A DNA stretch of 64,000 nt from an uncultured Gammaproteobacteria bacterium (GTDB lineage Bacteria > Pseudomonadota > Gammaproteobacteria > Steroidobacterales > XN24), in the NCBI GenBank assembly GCA_937924335.1, contig CALDWW010000014.1:1-64000 (forward strand). Direction: 5' to 3'. The position numbers were made by a program, and so were the translations under genes. Positions 35,036-43,778 of this stretch are shown here, piece after piece; the stretch's first letter is position 1; each line of letters starts with the position of its first letter. The notes beneath the pieces were generated by a model. The model saw nothing but the letters and a program-made list of their open reading frames with translations. It ran no database searches and was not told where the DNA came from.

Positions 35036-35970
35036 TTCCGGAAATACAGCGCATTCGCTGCCTCTTGCCCGTAATGCTGATGTTGCTGGTCGCCGGCGTG
35101 TCGGCTCCGTTCAGCAAGGCCGGTGCGGAGACGCCAGGCCGTCACGTGCAGACGGAGTTCGAGGACCGCGTGCTCAACGGCTGGCTGACTGAAGTCGAGC
35201 ATCCGAAAGCCACGATTGTCATGCTCCACGGTACCCTCGCACACGCGAACATGGAGATCATGAGCACACTGGCCGAAGTGTTTGCGGAATACGGGTTCGA
35301 GACCCTGAGGGTTTCGCTGTCTCTGGGGCTGAACGATCGTTACGGAATGCTTGCTTGTGATCAGACCCAGCGGCACAGACACGCGGATGCGATCGCCGAG
35401 CTGGCAACCTGGGTGAGTTGGCTCGAAGATCAGGGCCGGCAGTCGTTCCTGCTGCTCGGGCATTCACGCGGGACCAACCAGGTAGCCCGCTACGCCACGA
35501 CCGAGAGCCAGGTATCGCCCGCGGGCTTGATACTGGTTGCCCCGCCCGTGTGGGATGCTGTGGCGGCGTCCGATGCCTACGCTGAGCGCGCCGGGCAACC
35601 GCTGGAGCCTCTTGTCGCAAGGGCGACGCAGCTCGTCAAATCCGATCAGGGCGATGAGACGCTGGATGACGTGGTCTTCCTGCACTGTGCGGAAGCCCGG
35701 GTCACGGCCGCCTCATTCCTCTCCTATTATGGAATGGACCCGGCATTCGACACGTTGGCGCTGACGGACCGGTCACAGTTGCCGGTCATCATCTTCGCCG
35801 GCACCGATGATCCTTTGACTCGCGGCCTGCCGCCGGCCGTCGAGGCGATGGATGATGGAGAGAGGGTCGAATTCGTCACCATAGAAGGCGCAGACCATTT
35901 CTTCCGCGACCTGTATGCCTACGACCTGGTTGAGGCGGTCGAGGCGTGGCTGACGGACCGACAGATGTGA
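35032..35970 (+). CDS. Exported alpha/beta hydrolase
   Basis: The 312-residue protein has a signal peptide (CLLPVMLMLLVAGVSAPFS) and an alpha/beta hydrolase fold. The oxyanion region is IVMLHGTLAH, the nucleophile elbow is GHSRG, the acid lies in VIIFAGTDDPLT, and the His is in EGADHFFRD. The body suggests DUF3530/serine-aminopeptidase-like hydrolases acting in the periplasm. It overlaps both neighbours by about 4 bases and so is tightly coupled with the spermidine-synthase-like and thioredoxin-like genes. Substrate unknown. Confidence 0.82.
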   Translation: MIPEIQRIRCLLPVMLMLLVAGVSAPFSKAGAETPGRHVQTEFEDRVLNGWLTEVEHPKATIVMLHGTLAHANMEIMSTLAEVFAEYGFETLRVSLSLGLNDRYGMLACDQTQRHRHADAIAELATWVSWLEDQGRQSFLLLGHSRGTNQVARYATTESQVSPAGLILVAPPVWDAVAASDAYAERAGQPLEPLVARATQLVKSDQGDETLDDVVFLHCAEARVTAASFLSYYGMDPAFDTLALTDRSQLPVIIFAGTDDPLTRGLPPAVEAMDDGERVEFVTIEGADHFFRDLYAYDLVEAVEAWLTDRQM

Positions 35971-36497
35971 ACAGCAGGGCGGTCCGCTCCTGGCTGTTGT
36001 TGTGGGTGCCTCTGTGGAGCCTGGTCCTGTCGGCTGCGTACGCAGACGAGGTCTCGGTGGTGGAAGCTTCGGACCTGAGCGCCGACGCGCGACTCGTCGT
36101 GTCCAGGAGAATCCCGTTGTTGTTGCTTATCACACGCGAGGACTGTGGCTACTGCGAATTGCTCAAGCGCGCCGTGATCATTCCCATGATCCTCAGTGGC
36201 GAGTATGAGGACCGGGTAATCATTCGCGAAATCTCCATCGATCGTCCAACGACGCTGGTAGATTTTTCCGGACGCGAGGTCAGCCCGTTTGCCGTGGCGG
36301 ACAGGTATGACGCGTTCCTGACTCCGGCCGTGTTACTGGTCGACCCTGGCGGAGCAGAGCTGGATGACCGGTTGCTGGGGATCAGTAACGAGGATATGTA
36401 CCTTTTTTATCTCGACCAGGCGATCGGGCGGGCGACAGAACGTCTCCACCACAGGATTGACGCATCCGATGCCGGGGCACTCGACCAAAGTCGGTAA
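35967..36497 (+). CDS. Periplasmic thioredoxin-fold protein (SoxW-like)
   Basis: The 176-residue protein has a signal peptide (WLLLWVPLWSLVLSAAYA) and a thioredoxin fold with CGYC (LLLLITREDCGYCELLKRAV) and the cis-Pro LTPAVLLVD. This looks like the SoxW/DUF255-like group of periplasmic thioredoxins near sox genes. The start is taken as GTG 35967, overlapping the previous stop (GTGA); a GTG 21 bases upstream is alternative. Position right before soxCD suggests it keeps SoxY or other Sox cysteines reduced. 166 bases separate it from soxC. Confidence 0.8.
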   Translation: MNSRAVRSWLLLWVPLWSLVLSAAYADEVSVVEASDLSADARLVVSRRIPLLLLITREDCGYCELLKRAVIIPMILSGEYEDRVIIREISIDRPTTLVDFSGREVSPFAVADRYDAFLTPAVLLVDPGGAELDDRLLGISNEDMYLFYLDQAIGRATERLHHRIDASDAGALDQSR

Positions 36498-36662
36498 ATC
36501 AACCTATAGGATTTTCAGTCGCAAGCCGCTAACATCGGCAAGTTATAAATTAGTGATGCTGCATCCAATGCGAGTCTCTCGATGCCCGGGAGACGACTGC
36601 GGATGTGGATCGGGTTTCTATTAGAGCGGGCCCTGAGCCTGCCGCGATCGGAGGAGTCAGAC

Positions 36663-37985
36663 ATGTCCAAGCTGCGCCGCAGTGGGGCCGCAGGCCTCCT
36701 CGATATGGTGGCTGACAAAGCCAGCCAGCTTCCGCAGCCCGAACGTCGTGACTTTCTCAAACGCGGTCTGGCGCTGGCGGGTACCGCTGCAGCGGGCCCC
36801 GCTATCGCCGCCGGTGAGTCCGGGGCCGAGTACCTGCCACCCAATGTACCTCCCTGGACCCGCTCGCTCGGACGCGGTGTGGTCACCCGTCCATACGGAT
36901 CGCCTTCGGACTTTGAAGCCAATGTCATCCGCCGGACTGTCCCGTGGTTGACCGCCAGCAACATCAGCTCAATCAGCTTCACGCCTTTACCGGAACTGAA
37001 GGGCATCATCACCCCCAACGGACTGGTCTTCGAGAGATATCACGCCGGCGTGCCCGAGATCAGTCCCGATCAGCACCGGCTGATGATCCATGGCCTGGTG
37101 GAACGCCCGATCGTCTTGACGATGGACGACTTGATGCGCTTCCCAAGCGCGTCGGTGATCCGGTTTATCGAGTGTCCAGCGAACGGCGGGATGGAGTGGC
37201 GCGGGGCGCAGATGGAAGCGCTGCAATTCACTCACGGCATGTTGAGTTGCTGCGAGTGGACCGGCGTGCCTCTTTCCGTGCTGCTTGAGGAAGTCGGTCT
37301 CAAGAAGGGCGCAGCGTGGGTGCTCGCCGAAGGCGCCGACGGCGCGGCGATGACTCGCAGTATCCCGCTCGAGAAAGCGCTGGACGACACCCTGGTCGTC
37401 TACGCGCAGAATGGTGAGATGCTCCGTCCGGAGCAGGGCTATCCGTTGCGATTGCTGAATCCCGGCTGGGAGGGCAACACCAGCGTCAAGTGGCTCAGGC
37501 GGCTGGAAGTCGGTGATGAGCCCTGGTACCAGAGGGAAGAGACATCCAAATACACCGACCTGATGGAGGATGGTCGGGCACGCAAGTTCACCTTCGTCCA
37601 GGAAACGAATTCGGTGATTACATTCCCGTGCCCCGAGAAGCCGCTGGTTGCGAAGGGCCGCTATGAGGTAGAAGGCCTGGCCTGGTCGGGCCGCGGGCGC
37701 ATCAGGCGGGTCGACGTTTCATTCGACGGCGGAGTCAACTGGCAGCAGGCGCGACTGAAGGGGCTCGTGCTGCCAAAAGCGCTCACCCGATTCAGTTTCA
37801 TGTGGGACTGGGATGGCGGACCGGTCCTTCTGCAGAGTCGGGCCGTCGACGAGACGGGTTACGTACAGCCGACGCTGACTCAATTGCGAGATCAACGTGG
37901 CGTCGAATCGATCTATCACAAGAATGCCATCCATACCTGGCGGGTTGCAGAGAGCGGGGAGGTGACCAATGTCCAGATCGACTAA
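36663..37985 (+). CDS. soxC: Sulfite dehydrogenase molybdopterin subunit SoxC
   Basis: The 440-residue protein is a molybdopterin-dependent member of the sulfite oxidase family. A twin-arginine export signal (ERRDFLKRGLALAGTAAAG, residues 27-45) is consistent with folded-cofactor export. RFIECPANGG near residue 170 contains the expected molybdenum-ligand cysteine. The C-terminal Mo-co dimerisation region follows (VDVSFDGGVNWQQA). The ATG at 36663 follows GGAGGAG. SoxC works with SoxD to oxidise the sulfane sulfur on SoxY. Unlike many sox clusters, soxCD leads here. The moa and moeA genes a few kb away supply its cofactor. Confidence 0.95.
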   Translation: MSKLRRSGAAGLLDMVADKASQLPQPERRDFLKRGLALAGTAAAGPAIAAGESGAEYLPPNVPPWTRSLGRGVVTRPYGSPSDFEANVIRRTVPWLTASNISSISFTPLPELKGIITPNGLVFERYHAGVPEISPDQHRLMIHGLVERPIVLTMDDLMRFPSASVIRFIECPANGGMEWRGAQMEALQFTHGMLSCCEWTGVPLSVLLEEVGLKKGAAWVLAEGADGAAMTRSIPLEKALDDTLVVYAQNGEMLRPEQGYPLRLLNPGWEGNTSVKWLRRLEVGDEPWYQREETSKYTDLMEDGRARKFTFVQETNSVITFPCPEKPLVAKGRYEVEGLAWSGRGRIRRVDVSFDGGVNWQQARLKGLVLPKALTRFSFMWDWDGGPVLLQSRAVDETGYVQPTLTQLRDQRGVESIYHKNAIHTWRVAESGEVTNVQID

Positions 37986-39030
37986 GGGATTCGTCGCCCT
38001 GGCGACCCTGGTTGTGGCGATTGCATGGCTATCGCCAAGCCCGTCGGTCGACATCGCCGCGGCGGATGCCAATTCTGTACTCAAGGGCCCGACCATCGGT
38101 CCCGATGTCGAAGCGGTGGAGATCAGCCTGGCCTTCCGCCCGCAGCCGGACGCCAAGCGGGTCGGCTATTTTGGTTTCGGCGAATCCGCTACGGAGGACA
38201 TGATCGCTGGCTGGGATATCGACGTGCGTCCTGACGGTAAGGGGTTACCGCCCGGCAGCGGATCTGTCGAGGACGGCGAGGTGATCTACGAGGAGCAGTG
38301 TGCCGCCTGTCACGGGTTTTTCGGCGAGGGCGAGGGTCGCTGGCCCAAGCTCGCCGGGGGCGAGGGCACCCTGACCGAAGACAGGCCGGAGAAGACCGTC
38401 GGCAGCTACTGGCCCTACGCCAGCACCCTCTGGGATTACGTGCATCGGGCGATGCCGTTCTACGAACCGCAGTCGCTGGGCGACGATGAGGTGTACGCCG
38501 TATCGGCATATGTTCTCTACCTGAACGACATCGTGGCGGACGATTTTGTGCTGAGCCACGAGAATCTGGCCAGCATCCAGATGCCAAATCGGGACGGCTT
38601 CTTCGTCGATCCCAGGCCGGATGTCAAGAACACGGCATGTATGCAGGACTGCAAGGACCCGGCGTCGATCAAGATCACCTGGGATTCAACTGAGCTGGGG
38701 GTGACACCGATCGATCACTTCAGGGCCGAAGACACAGAGGCGGCCGCGACCGCCGCGCAAGAGACGGATCCCAATCTCGGTCTGACGGTCTATCAGCAGG
38801 CTTGTTCGACATGCCACAAGGGCGGCTTGGCGGGCGCACCTGTCGTCGGTGAGGCGGGTGCATGGAGTGAACGGCTCGAACAGGGGATGGACGTACTGGT
38901 CGACCACGCCATCAATGGCTACCAGGGCAGCGCCGGTTATATGCCGCCCAAGGGTGGCCAGATTCAGCTTTCCAATCAAGAAGTTAGGGCTGCTGTAGAC
39001 TACATGGTGAAAAATTCACTGGAGAAGTAG
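37969..39030 (+). CDS. soxD: SoxD, diheme cytochrome c subunit of SoxCD
   Basis: The 353-residue protein has a signal peptide and two cytochrome c domains with CAACH near residue 111 and CSTCH near 279. Met-containing distal regions (AMPFYEPQSL, GYMPPKGG) are the likely sixth ligands. It accepts electrons from SoxC, giving the complex that removes six electrons per sulfane sulfur. Its start overlaps the end of soxC by 17 bases. soxX begins 37 bases downstream. Confidence 0.94.
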   Translation: MSRSTKGFVALATLVVAIAWLSPSPSVDIAAADANSVLKGPTIGPDVEAVEISLAFRPQPDAKRVGYFGFGESATEDMIAGWDIDVRPDGKGLPPGSGSVEDGEVIYEEQCAACHGFFGEGEGRWPKLAGGEGTLTEDRPEKTVGSYWPYASTLWDYVHRAMPFYEPQSLGDDEVYAVSAYVLYLNDIVADDFVLSHENLASIQMPNRDGFFVDPRPDVKNTACMQDCKDPASIKITWDSTELGVTPIDHFRAEDTEAAATAAQETDPNLGLTVYQQACSTCHKGGLAGAPVVGEAGAWSERLEQGMDVLVDHAINGYQGSAGYMPPKGGQIQLSNQEVRAAVDYMVKNSLEK

Positions 39031-39067
39031 GTTCGGGCGCCACGCCCGACGCGGAGAGGAGACTGGA

Positions 39068-39430
39068 ATGACGAGAAAAATTGTTGCGGCGCTGGTCGGC
39101 GCCGTACTGGGTTCTCTGCTGCTTCCGGCTGCCTGGTCGATTGCCCAGGAAGCGGAAAACGCGGTTGAACTTGGAAAGAACCTGGCATTCGATCGTAAGA
39201 AGGGCAACTGCCTGGCCTGTCACGTGATCGCGGGCGGAGATCTGGCCGGTAACATCGGACCACCGCTGGTCGCAATGAAGATGCGATTCCCTGATAAGAA
39301 AGATCTGCGCAGCCAGATCTACGACTCTTCTGCCAAGACCCCCAGAAGTGTGATGCCGCGGTTCGGCCCACACCGGGTCTTGAACGACGAGCAAATCGAC
39401 CTGATAACCGAATTCGTCTACACGCTTTGA
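39068..39430 (+). CDS. soxX: SoxX, monoheme cytochrome c
   Basis: The 120-residue protein has a signal peptide and one heme motif (CLACH near residue 48), with the C-terminal RSVMPRFGPHRVLNDEQI providing the Met ligand. SoxX pairs with SoxA to attach thiosulfate oxidatively to the SoxY cysteine. Length and sequence are as usual for SoxX. GAGGAGACTGGA precedes the ATG. soxY follows after 29 bases, soxZ and soxA beyond it. Confidence 0.95.
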   Translation: MTRKIVAALVGAVLGSLLLPAAWSIAQEAENAVELGKNLAFDRKKGNCLACHVIAGGDLAGNIGPPLVAMKMRFPDKKDLRSQIYDSSAKTPRSVMPRFGPHRVLNDEQIDLITEFVYTL

Positions 39431-39459
39431 GCGTGCGGACCGGGATGGAGAACAATTCA

Positions 39460-39906
39460 ATGAAATTGACCAGAAGAATGTTTATCCAGGGCGCGGCGGC
39501 CGTGACCGCCCTGATGGCGGCGCCCCGGGCGTTGCTGGCCTGGCCGGAGAAGGCCTTCAAAGCCGGATCCAGCGACGAGGTCATGCAGGCACTGTTCGGT
39601 AGTGCCGATGTGACTGAAAGCGGCTCGGTTGTGCTAAATGCCCCGGACATCGCCGAGAATGGCCGGGTCGTGCCGATTTCGGTGTCCAGCAGCCTGGATG
39701 GCGTAGAGAACATCAGCGTCATCGTGGTCGAGAATCCCTCGCCACTGGCTGCCTCGTTCGATCTCGGGCCAGGCGCCTCGGCGGCCGTCTCGACCCGTAT
39801 CAAGATGGGCAAGACCTCGAACGTGATCGCGGTCGTCAAGGCGGACGGGAAGCTCTACTCGGCCCAGAAAGAAGTCAAGGTTACGATCGGCGGCTGCGGC
39901 GGCTGA
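39460..39906 (+). CDS. soxY: SoxY, sulfur-carrier subunit
   Basis: The 148-residue protein has a Tat-type signal (MKLTRRMFIQGAAAVTALM) and the C-terminal GGCGG swinging arm, whose cysteine carries the sulfur chain. The ATG at 39460 has GGAG 9 bases upstream; ATG at 39445 would add 5 residues. It forms a heterodimer with SoxZ, encoded 22 bases downstream. The export signal implies export as a folded SoxYZ complex through Tat, with SoxZ lacking its own signal. Confidence 0.96.
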   Translation: MKLTRRMFIQGAAAVTALMAAPRALLAWPEKAFKAGSSDEVMQALFGSADVTESGSVVLNAPDIAENGRVVPISVSSSLDGVENISVIVVENPSPLAASFDLGPGASAAVSTRIKMGKTSNVIAVVKADGKLYSAQKEVKVTIGGCGG

Positions 39907-39928
39907 GCAGGAAAAGAGGAACACAAAC

Positions 39929-40243
39929 ATGGCAAGCGATATTCGCATCAAGGCCAAGCTCACCGGCGACACGGCCGAAGTGAAGACCTTGATGAAACAC
40001 GATATGGAGACCGGTACCCGCAAGGACAAGAAGACTGGCGAGACGGTACCGGCCCACTACATCACCGAGGTCAAGTGTGAGCTCAATGGCAAGCTCGTGA
40101 TGACGGCAAACTGGGGACCGGCTGTATCCAAGAATCCCTATTTTGCATTCACGGTGAAGGGCGCCAAGGCGGGCGATGTGCTGAAGGTCAGCTGGGTCGA
40201 CAACAAGGGTGGCGGTTCGTCAGCCGAGACAACCCTGGGCTAA
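39929..40243 (+). CDS. soxZ: SoxZ, SoxY partner
   Basis: The 104-residue protein is leaderless and has the standard SoxZ sequence (DIRIKAKLTGDTAEVKTLMKHDMETG, KNPYFAFTVKGAKAGD). It dimerises with SoxY and is carried out of the cell with it. Length is typical. AAAAGAGGA lies upstream of the ATG. The gene sits between soxY and soxA, spaced by 22 and 25 bases. Confidence 0.96.
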   Translation: MASDIRIKAKLTGDTAEVKTLMKHDMETGTRKDKKTGETVPAHYITEVKCELNGKLVMTANWGPAVSKNPYFAFTVKGAKAGDVLKVSWVDNKGGGSSAETTLG

Positions 40244-40268
40244 CCCGAGGCAAAGGGAGGAGAGCGAG

Positions 40269-41096
40269 ATGAAAAGAATATTGGTAACCATTCTGGGCAT
40301 GGCCCTGGTGGCCGGCCTGGCTTGGGCGACCCCCGAAGAAGACCGGCTGGCGTTCATCGATTACCACAAGAAGCGGTTCCCGAACGTGGCCGTGGAAGAC
40401 TATTTGAATGGCGTTTATGCCATCAATCCACCGGCCTACCAGCAGTGGCTGCAGATCGAGGAGTTTCCGCCCTACGAACTGGCCATGGCTGAAGGCAAGG
40501 AATTGTTCGAGACTCCGTTCGCCAACGGCAAGTCCTACGCGGACTGTTTTCCGAACGGCGGCGTCGGTATTCGGCAGAACTATCCGTATTTCGATGCCGA
40601 GACCGGCCAGGTGAAAACGCTGGAGCTGGAGATCAACGAGTGCCGTGCCGCCAATGGTGAGGCGCCCCTCAAGTATTCCAAGGGCAAGATGGCATCGATC
40701 TCCGCGTACATGGCATTCACGTCCCGCGGCCAGAAGCTCAACATCGTCATACCGGATGATGCCCGCGCCATGGCGGCCTATGAGGACGGCAAGGCGTACT
40801 ACTATTCCAAGCGTGGCCAGCTCAATTTCTCCTGCGCCGATTGCCACGTCGCGAACTCGGGCATGATGATCCGGGCCGACATGCTGAGCCCCGCCCTGGG
40901 GCATCCGACCCACTTCCCGGTCTATCGCTCCAAGTGGGACGACATGGGCACCCTCCATCGTCGTTTCGGTGGCTGCAACAAGCAGGTGCGGGCGGTGCCG
41001 TTACCGGCGCAGAGTGAGGAGTATCGCAATCTGGAATACTTCCTGACCTACATGAGTAACGGTATGGAAGTGAATGGCCCGGGCGCCCGGAAGTAG
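40269..41096 (+). CDS. soxA: SoxA, monoheme-type c-type cytochrome
   Basis: The 275-residue protein has a signal peptide (ILVTILGMALVAGLAWA) and a single CXXCH (CADCH near residue 189) in the C-terminal heme domain. The catalytic cysteine is in FGGCNKQV near residue 236, the persulfide-bearing heme ligand of SoxA. The N-terminal region lacks CXXCH and keeps lone cysteines (SYADCF, NECR) that probably form a disulfide, as in monoheme SoxA types. It joins SoxX to make SoxXA. AGGGAGGAG precedes the ATG at 40269. Confidence 0.95.
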   Translation: MKRILVTILGMALVAGLAWATPEEDRLAFIDYHKKRFPNVAVEDYLNGVYAINPPAYQQWLQIEEFPPYELAMAEGKELFETPFANGKSYADCFPNGGVGIRQNYPYFDAETGQVKTLELEINECRAANGEAPLKYSKGKMASISAYMAFTSRGQKLNIVIPDDARAMAAYEDGKAYYYSKRGQLNFSCADCHVANSGMMIRADMLSPALGHPTHFPVYRSKWDDMGTLHRRFGGCNKQVRAVPLPAQSEEYRNLEYFLTYMSNGMEVNGPGARK

Positions 41097-41123
41097 GGCA
41101 GGACGATGGAAGGAGTAAGCAAC

Positions 41124-41441
41124 ATGACCAGGAAATTGTGGATCGTGAGTGCGGCCACCATCGTCTGTTCCGGCCTCAATGTCGGAACGGCGCTGGCCGC
41201 GGATCAGGCGGCGTATGACGCGGCCTGCAAGGCCGCGGAGTCGGCGCGGCAGTCGGCGGCAGAGATGCGCTACGAGTGGAATACCATCAAACCGCTGATA
41301 GAGAAGGCCGGCGTGGCCGCCCAAGCGGGCGACTACGAGCGTGCCGTGAAACTCTGCGATGAGGCTCGCAAGCATGGCGAGGAGGCGATTGCTCAGGCCA
41401 AGCACGAATCGGAAGCCTGGAAACTCTCGGCTGTCCGATAG
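41124..41441 (+). CDS. soxK: SoxXA-binding protein SoxK
   Basis: The 105-residue exported protein has a signal peptide (IVSAATIVCSGLNVGTALA). A helical mature part contains DAACKAAESARQSAAEMRYEW and a second Cys (KLCDEARKHGEE). This matches the small SoxK/SAXB accessory that binds SoxXA. The ATG at 41124 has GAAGGAG 8 bases upstream. It directly precedes a strong terminator, so the soxCDXYZAK unit likely ends here. Confidence 0.85.
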   Translation: MTRKLWIVSAATIVCSGLNVGTALAADQAAYDAACKAAESARQSAAEMRYEWNTIKPLIEKAGVAAQAGDYERAVKLCDEARKHGEEAIAQAKHESEAWKLSAVR

Positions 41442-41449
41442 CTAACAAG

Positions 41450-41477
41450 GGGCGGCCGCGCGGCCGCCCTTTTCTTT
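41450..41477 (+). terminator. Rho-independent terminator between soxK and soxB
   Basis: GGGCGGCCG (41450-41458) and CGGCCGCCC (41461-41469) form a perfect 9-bp, very GC-rich stem around a short CG spacer. TTTTCTTT (41470-41477) follows. It lies between the soxK stop and the soxB start, so the read-through ratio should set soxB level, or soxB needs its own promoter. Confidence 0.85.
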
Positions 41478-41489
41478 CGGGAGACATTC

Positions 41490-43271
41490 ATGGATCGTAG
41501 GGAATTCCTGCGCCTGCTGGGCATTGGCGCCATCGCCAGTTCTGCTGCCGGTTGCGCGACTTCAGGCAGGGGTGCCGGAGCCGCCGCCAAGACCGGCCTG
41601 GAGCGCATGTATGATGCCGCGGCTTTCGGCAATACCCGGCTGCTGCACTTCGCGGATTGTCATGCCCAGCTCTTGCCCGTCTATTTCCGCGAGCCGAATG
41701 TCAATCTCGGCATCGGTGACCGCAAGGGCAAGCTGCCGCACCTGGTGGGCGAGGAACTCCTGAAGTTCACGGGGATTGCCCCCGGGACTCCTGATGCGCA
41801 TGCATTTACCTATCTGAATTTCGAGGCAGAAGCACGGCGGCTGGGTCGCGTCGGCGGTTTCGCCCACATGGCAGGACTGATCAAGCAGATGCGTGCCGAG
41901 GGCCCACGCGGAGAGGCGCTGCTGCTGGACAGCGGAGACACCTGGCAGGGGTCCGGAACAGCGCTCTGGACCCGCGGCCAGGACATGGTCGGCGCCTGTA
42001 ATCTCCTCGGTGTGGACATCATGACCGGCCACTGGGAATTTACCTACCTGGAGGACGAGATCCGCGCCAACGTCGAGGCTTTCAACGGCGAATTCGTCGC
42101 TCAGAACGTGAAGTTGACGGACGATGCTGCCTTCTTCGATGTTCCGGCATTTGACGAAGTCACCGGCCATGCGTTCAAGCCGTACACCACCCGCATGATG
42201 GGCGGTCACAAGGTCGTGATTATCGGTCAGGCTTTCCCCTACACGCCGATCGCGAACCCGTCACGGTTCATACCGAACTGGACGTTCGGCATCCGCGCGG
42301 AGGAACTGCAGGCGTTGGTTGATCAGATCCAGGATCATGAGGACCCGGAGGCCCTGATTCTCCTGTCTCACAACGGTATGGACGTCGATCTGAAGCTGGC
42401 AGCCGTGACGTCCGGCATCGACTTCATACTCGGCGGCCACACACATGACGGCATGCCGGTGCCCACAATCGTAAGGAATGCTGCAGGTGGTCGCACGGTA
42501 GTGACCAACTCCGGTTCCAACGGCAAGTTCCTCGCCGTGCTGGATCTGGATCTAGGTCTTGGCCGGGTCAGGGACTTCCGTTATCGCCTGCTGCCTATTT
42601 TCTCGGACCTGCTGCCCGAAGACACCGAGATGGCTGCCTACATCCAGCAGGTGCGGGCGCCGTATCTGAGCAAACTCGAGGAGACGCTGGCGGTGTCTGA
42701 GTCGGTCCTCTATCGGCGTGGCAACTTCAGCGGCACATTCGACCAGGTGATCTGCGACGGGATGATAGCGGTTGGCGACGCACAGATCGCATTGTCGCCC
42801 GGTTTCCGCTGGGGCACCAGTGTCCTTCCGGGTGACCCGATCACGATGGATCGGCTGCTGGACCAGACCTGTATCACCTATCCAGAGACCTATGTACGCG
42901 ATATGACGGGCGAGGAACTCAAGCTGATCCTGGAGGATGTCTGCGACAACCTCTTCAATCCGGATCCGTTCTACCAGCAGGGCGGGGACATGGTCCGCGT
43001 CGGTGGCATGAACTACGTGTGCGATCCGTTAGCCAGGATGGGGGAACGGATCAGCGAGATGCGGCTGGACTCGGGTGAACTGATCGATGCCGCAAAGAGT
43101 TACAAGGTGACCGGATGGGCTACGGTCGGGTCTGAGGCGCCTGGTGCGCCCGTCTGGGACGTGGTCGCGGAATACCTGAGGTCGGAGAAAACGATCAGGA
43201 TCGATGCGGTCAATTCCCCGGTATTGAAGAACGTGGCGGGCAATCCGGGCATATCCAGCTACCCTTCCTGA
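41490..43271 (+). CDS. soxB: Thiosulfohydrolase SoxB
   Basis: The 593-residue protein has a Tat-like signal (MDRREFLRLLGIGAIASS) and the calcineurin/5'-nucleotidase fold with a dimanganese site: FADCHAQLLPVYFRE, LDSGDTWQGSG, GHWEFTY, LSHNGMD and GGHTHDG. SoxB hydrolytically releases sulfate from the SoxY-bound thiosulfate. The start ATG follows GGGAG and lies just after the soxK terminator. Length is normal for SoxB. Confidence 0.95.
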   Translation: MDRREFLRLLGIGAIASSAAGCATSGRGAGAAAKTGLERMYDAAAFGNTRLLHFADCHAQLLPVYFREPNVNLGIGDRKGKLPHLVGEELLKFTGIAPGTPDAHAFTYLNFEAEARRLGRVGGFAHMAGLIKQMRAEGPRGEALLLDSGDTWQGSGTALWTRGQDMVGACNLLGVDIMTGHWEFTYLEDEIRANVEAFNGEFVAQNVKLTDDAAFFDVPAFDEVTGHAFKPYTTRMMGGHKVVIIGQAFPYTPIANPSRFIPNWTFGIRAEELQALVDQIQDHEDPEALILLSHNGMDVDLKLAAVTSGIDFILGGHTHDGMPVPTIVRNAAGGRTVVTNSGSNGKFLAVLDLDLGLGRVRDFRYRLLPIFSDLLPEDTEMAAYIQQVRAPYLSKLEETLAVSESVLYRRGNFSGTFDQVICDGMIAVGDAQIALSPGFRWGTSVLPGDPITMDRLLDQTCITYPETYVRDMTGEELKLILEDVCDNLFNPDPFYQQGGDMVRVGGMNYVCDPLARMGERISEMRLDSGELIDAAKSYKVTGWATVGSEAPGAPVWDVVAEYLRSEKTIRIDAVNSPVLKNVAGNPGISSYPS

Positions 43272-43292
43272 TACACACAGGAGCATCGATAC

Positions 43293-43778
43293 ATGTTCAG
43301 CCAAATGCGGATGACCGTTGTTTTGCTGGCCGCATGGGCGATCGTCGGTCTCCCGGGGTTAGTGGCTGGCAGTGTGGCGGCACAGGAACCAGGTGCAGCT
43401 GCCACTGAGGAGAAGCCTTTTGCGGAGGCCTTCATCATTCTCCAGCTCAGCGACCAGGAGCCCATCAAGCAGGATGCAGTCCTCGATATCGCCAACAACC
43501 TGATCAAGCATTATGGCAGCCCGGACCTGGTAGACATCGAGATCGTCGCTTTCGGACCCGGCATGCGCTTGCTCCTCGAGGGCAACACCCGGTCCCAGCG
43601 CATCTCCAGCCTGGTCGAGAGCGGCGTCCGTTTCGTCGGCTGCATGAATACGATCGATACCATGGAGCGCAAGACCGGCAAACGACCGCCGCTCAATGAG
43701 CACACGATTCCCGTACAGACCGGCGTCGCCCACGTCGTCGAACGAGTGCGCCAGGGCTACGTGCTGGTCAGGCCCTGA
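43293..43778 (+). CDS. Exported DsrE-family protein
   Basis: The 161-residue protein has a signal peptide (VVLLAAWAIVGLPGLVAGSVAA) and a DsrE/DsrF-like domain: VDIEIVAFGPGMRLLLEG, SSLVESGVRFVGCMNTIDTM with a conserved-position Cys, and a C-terminal AHVVERVRQGYVLVRP strand-helix. DsrE-like proteins carry or transfer sulfur. This one is periplasmic, so it could receive sulfur from or give it to the Sox cycle, as seen with accessory genes beside soxB. An AGGAG lies 12 bases upstream of the ATG. It ends against the opposite-strand heme-binding gene. Confidence 0.82.
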   Translation: MFSQMRMTVVLLAAWAIVGLPGLVAGSVAAQEPGAAATEEKPFAEAFIILQLSDQEPIKQDAVLDIANNLIKHYGSPDLVDIEIVAFGPGMRLLLEGNTRSQRISSLVESGVRFVGCMNTIDTMERKTGKRPPLNEHTIPVQTGVAHVVERVRQGYVLVRP

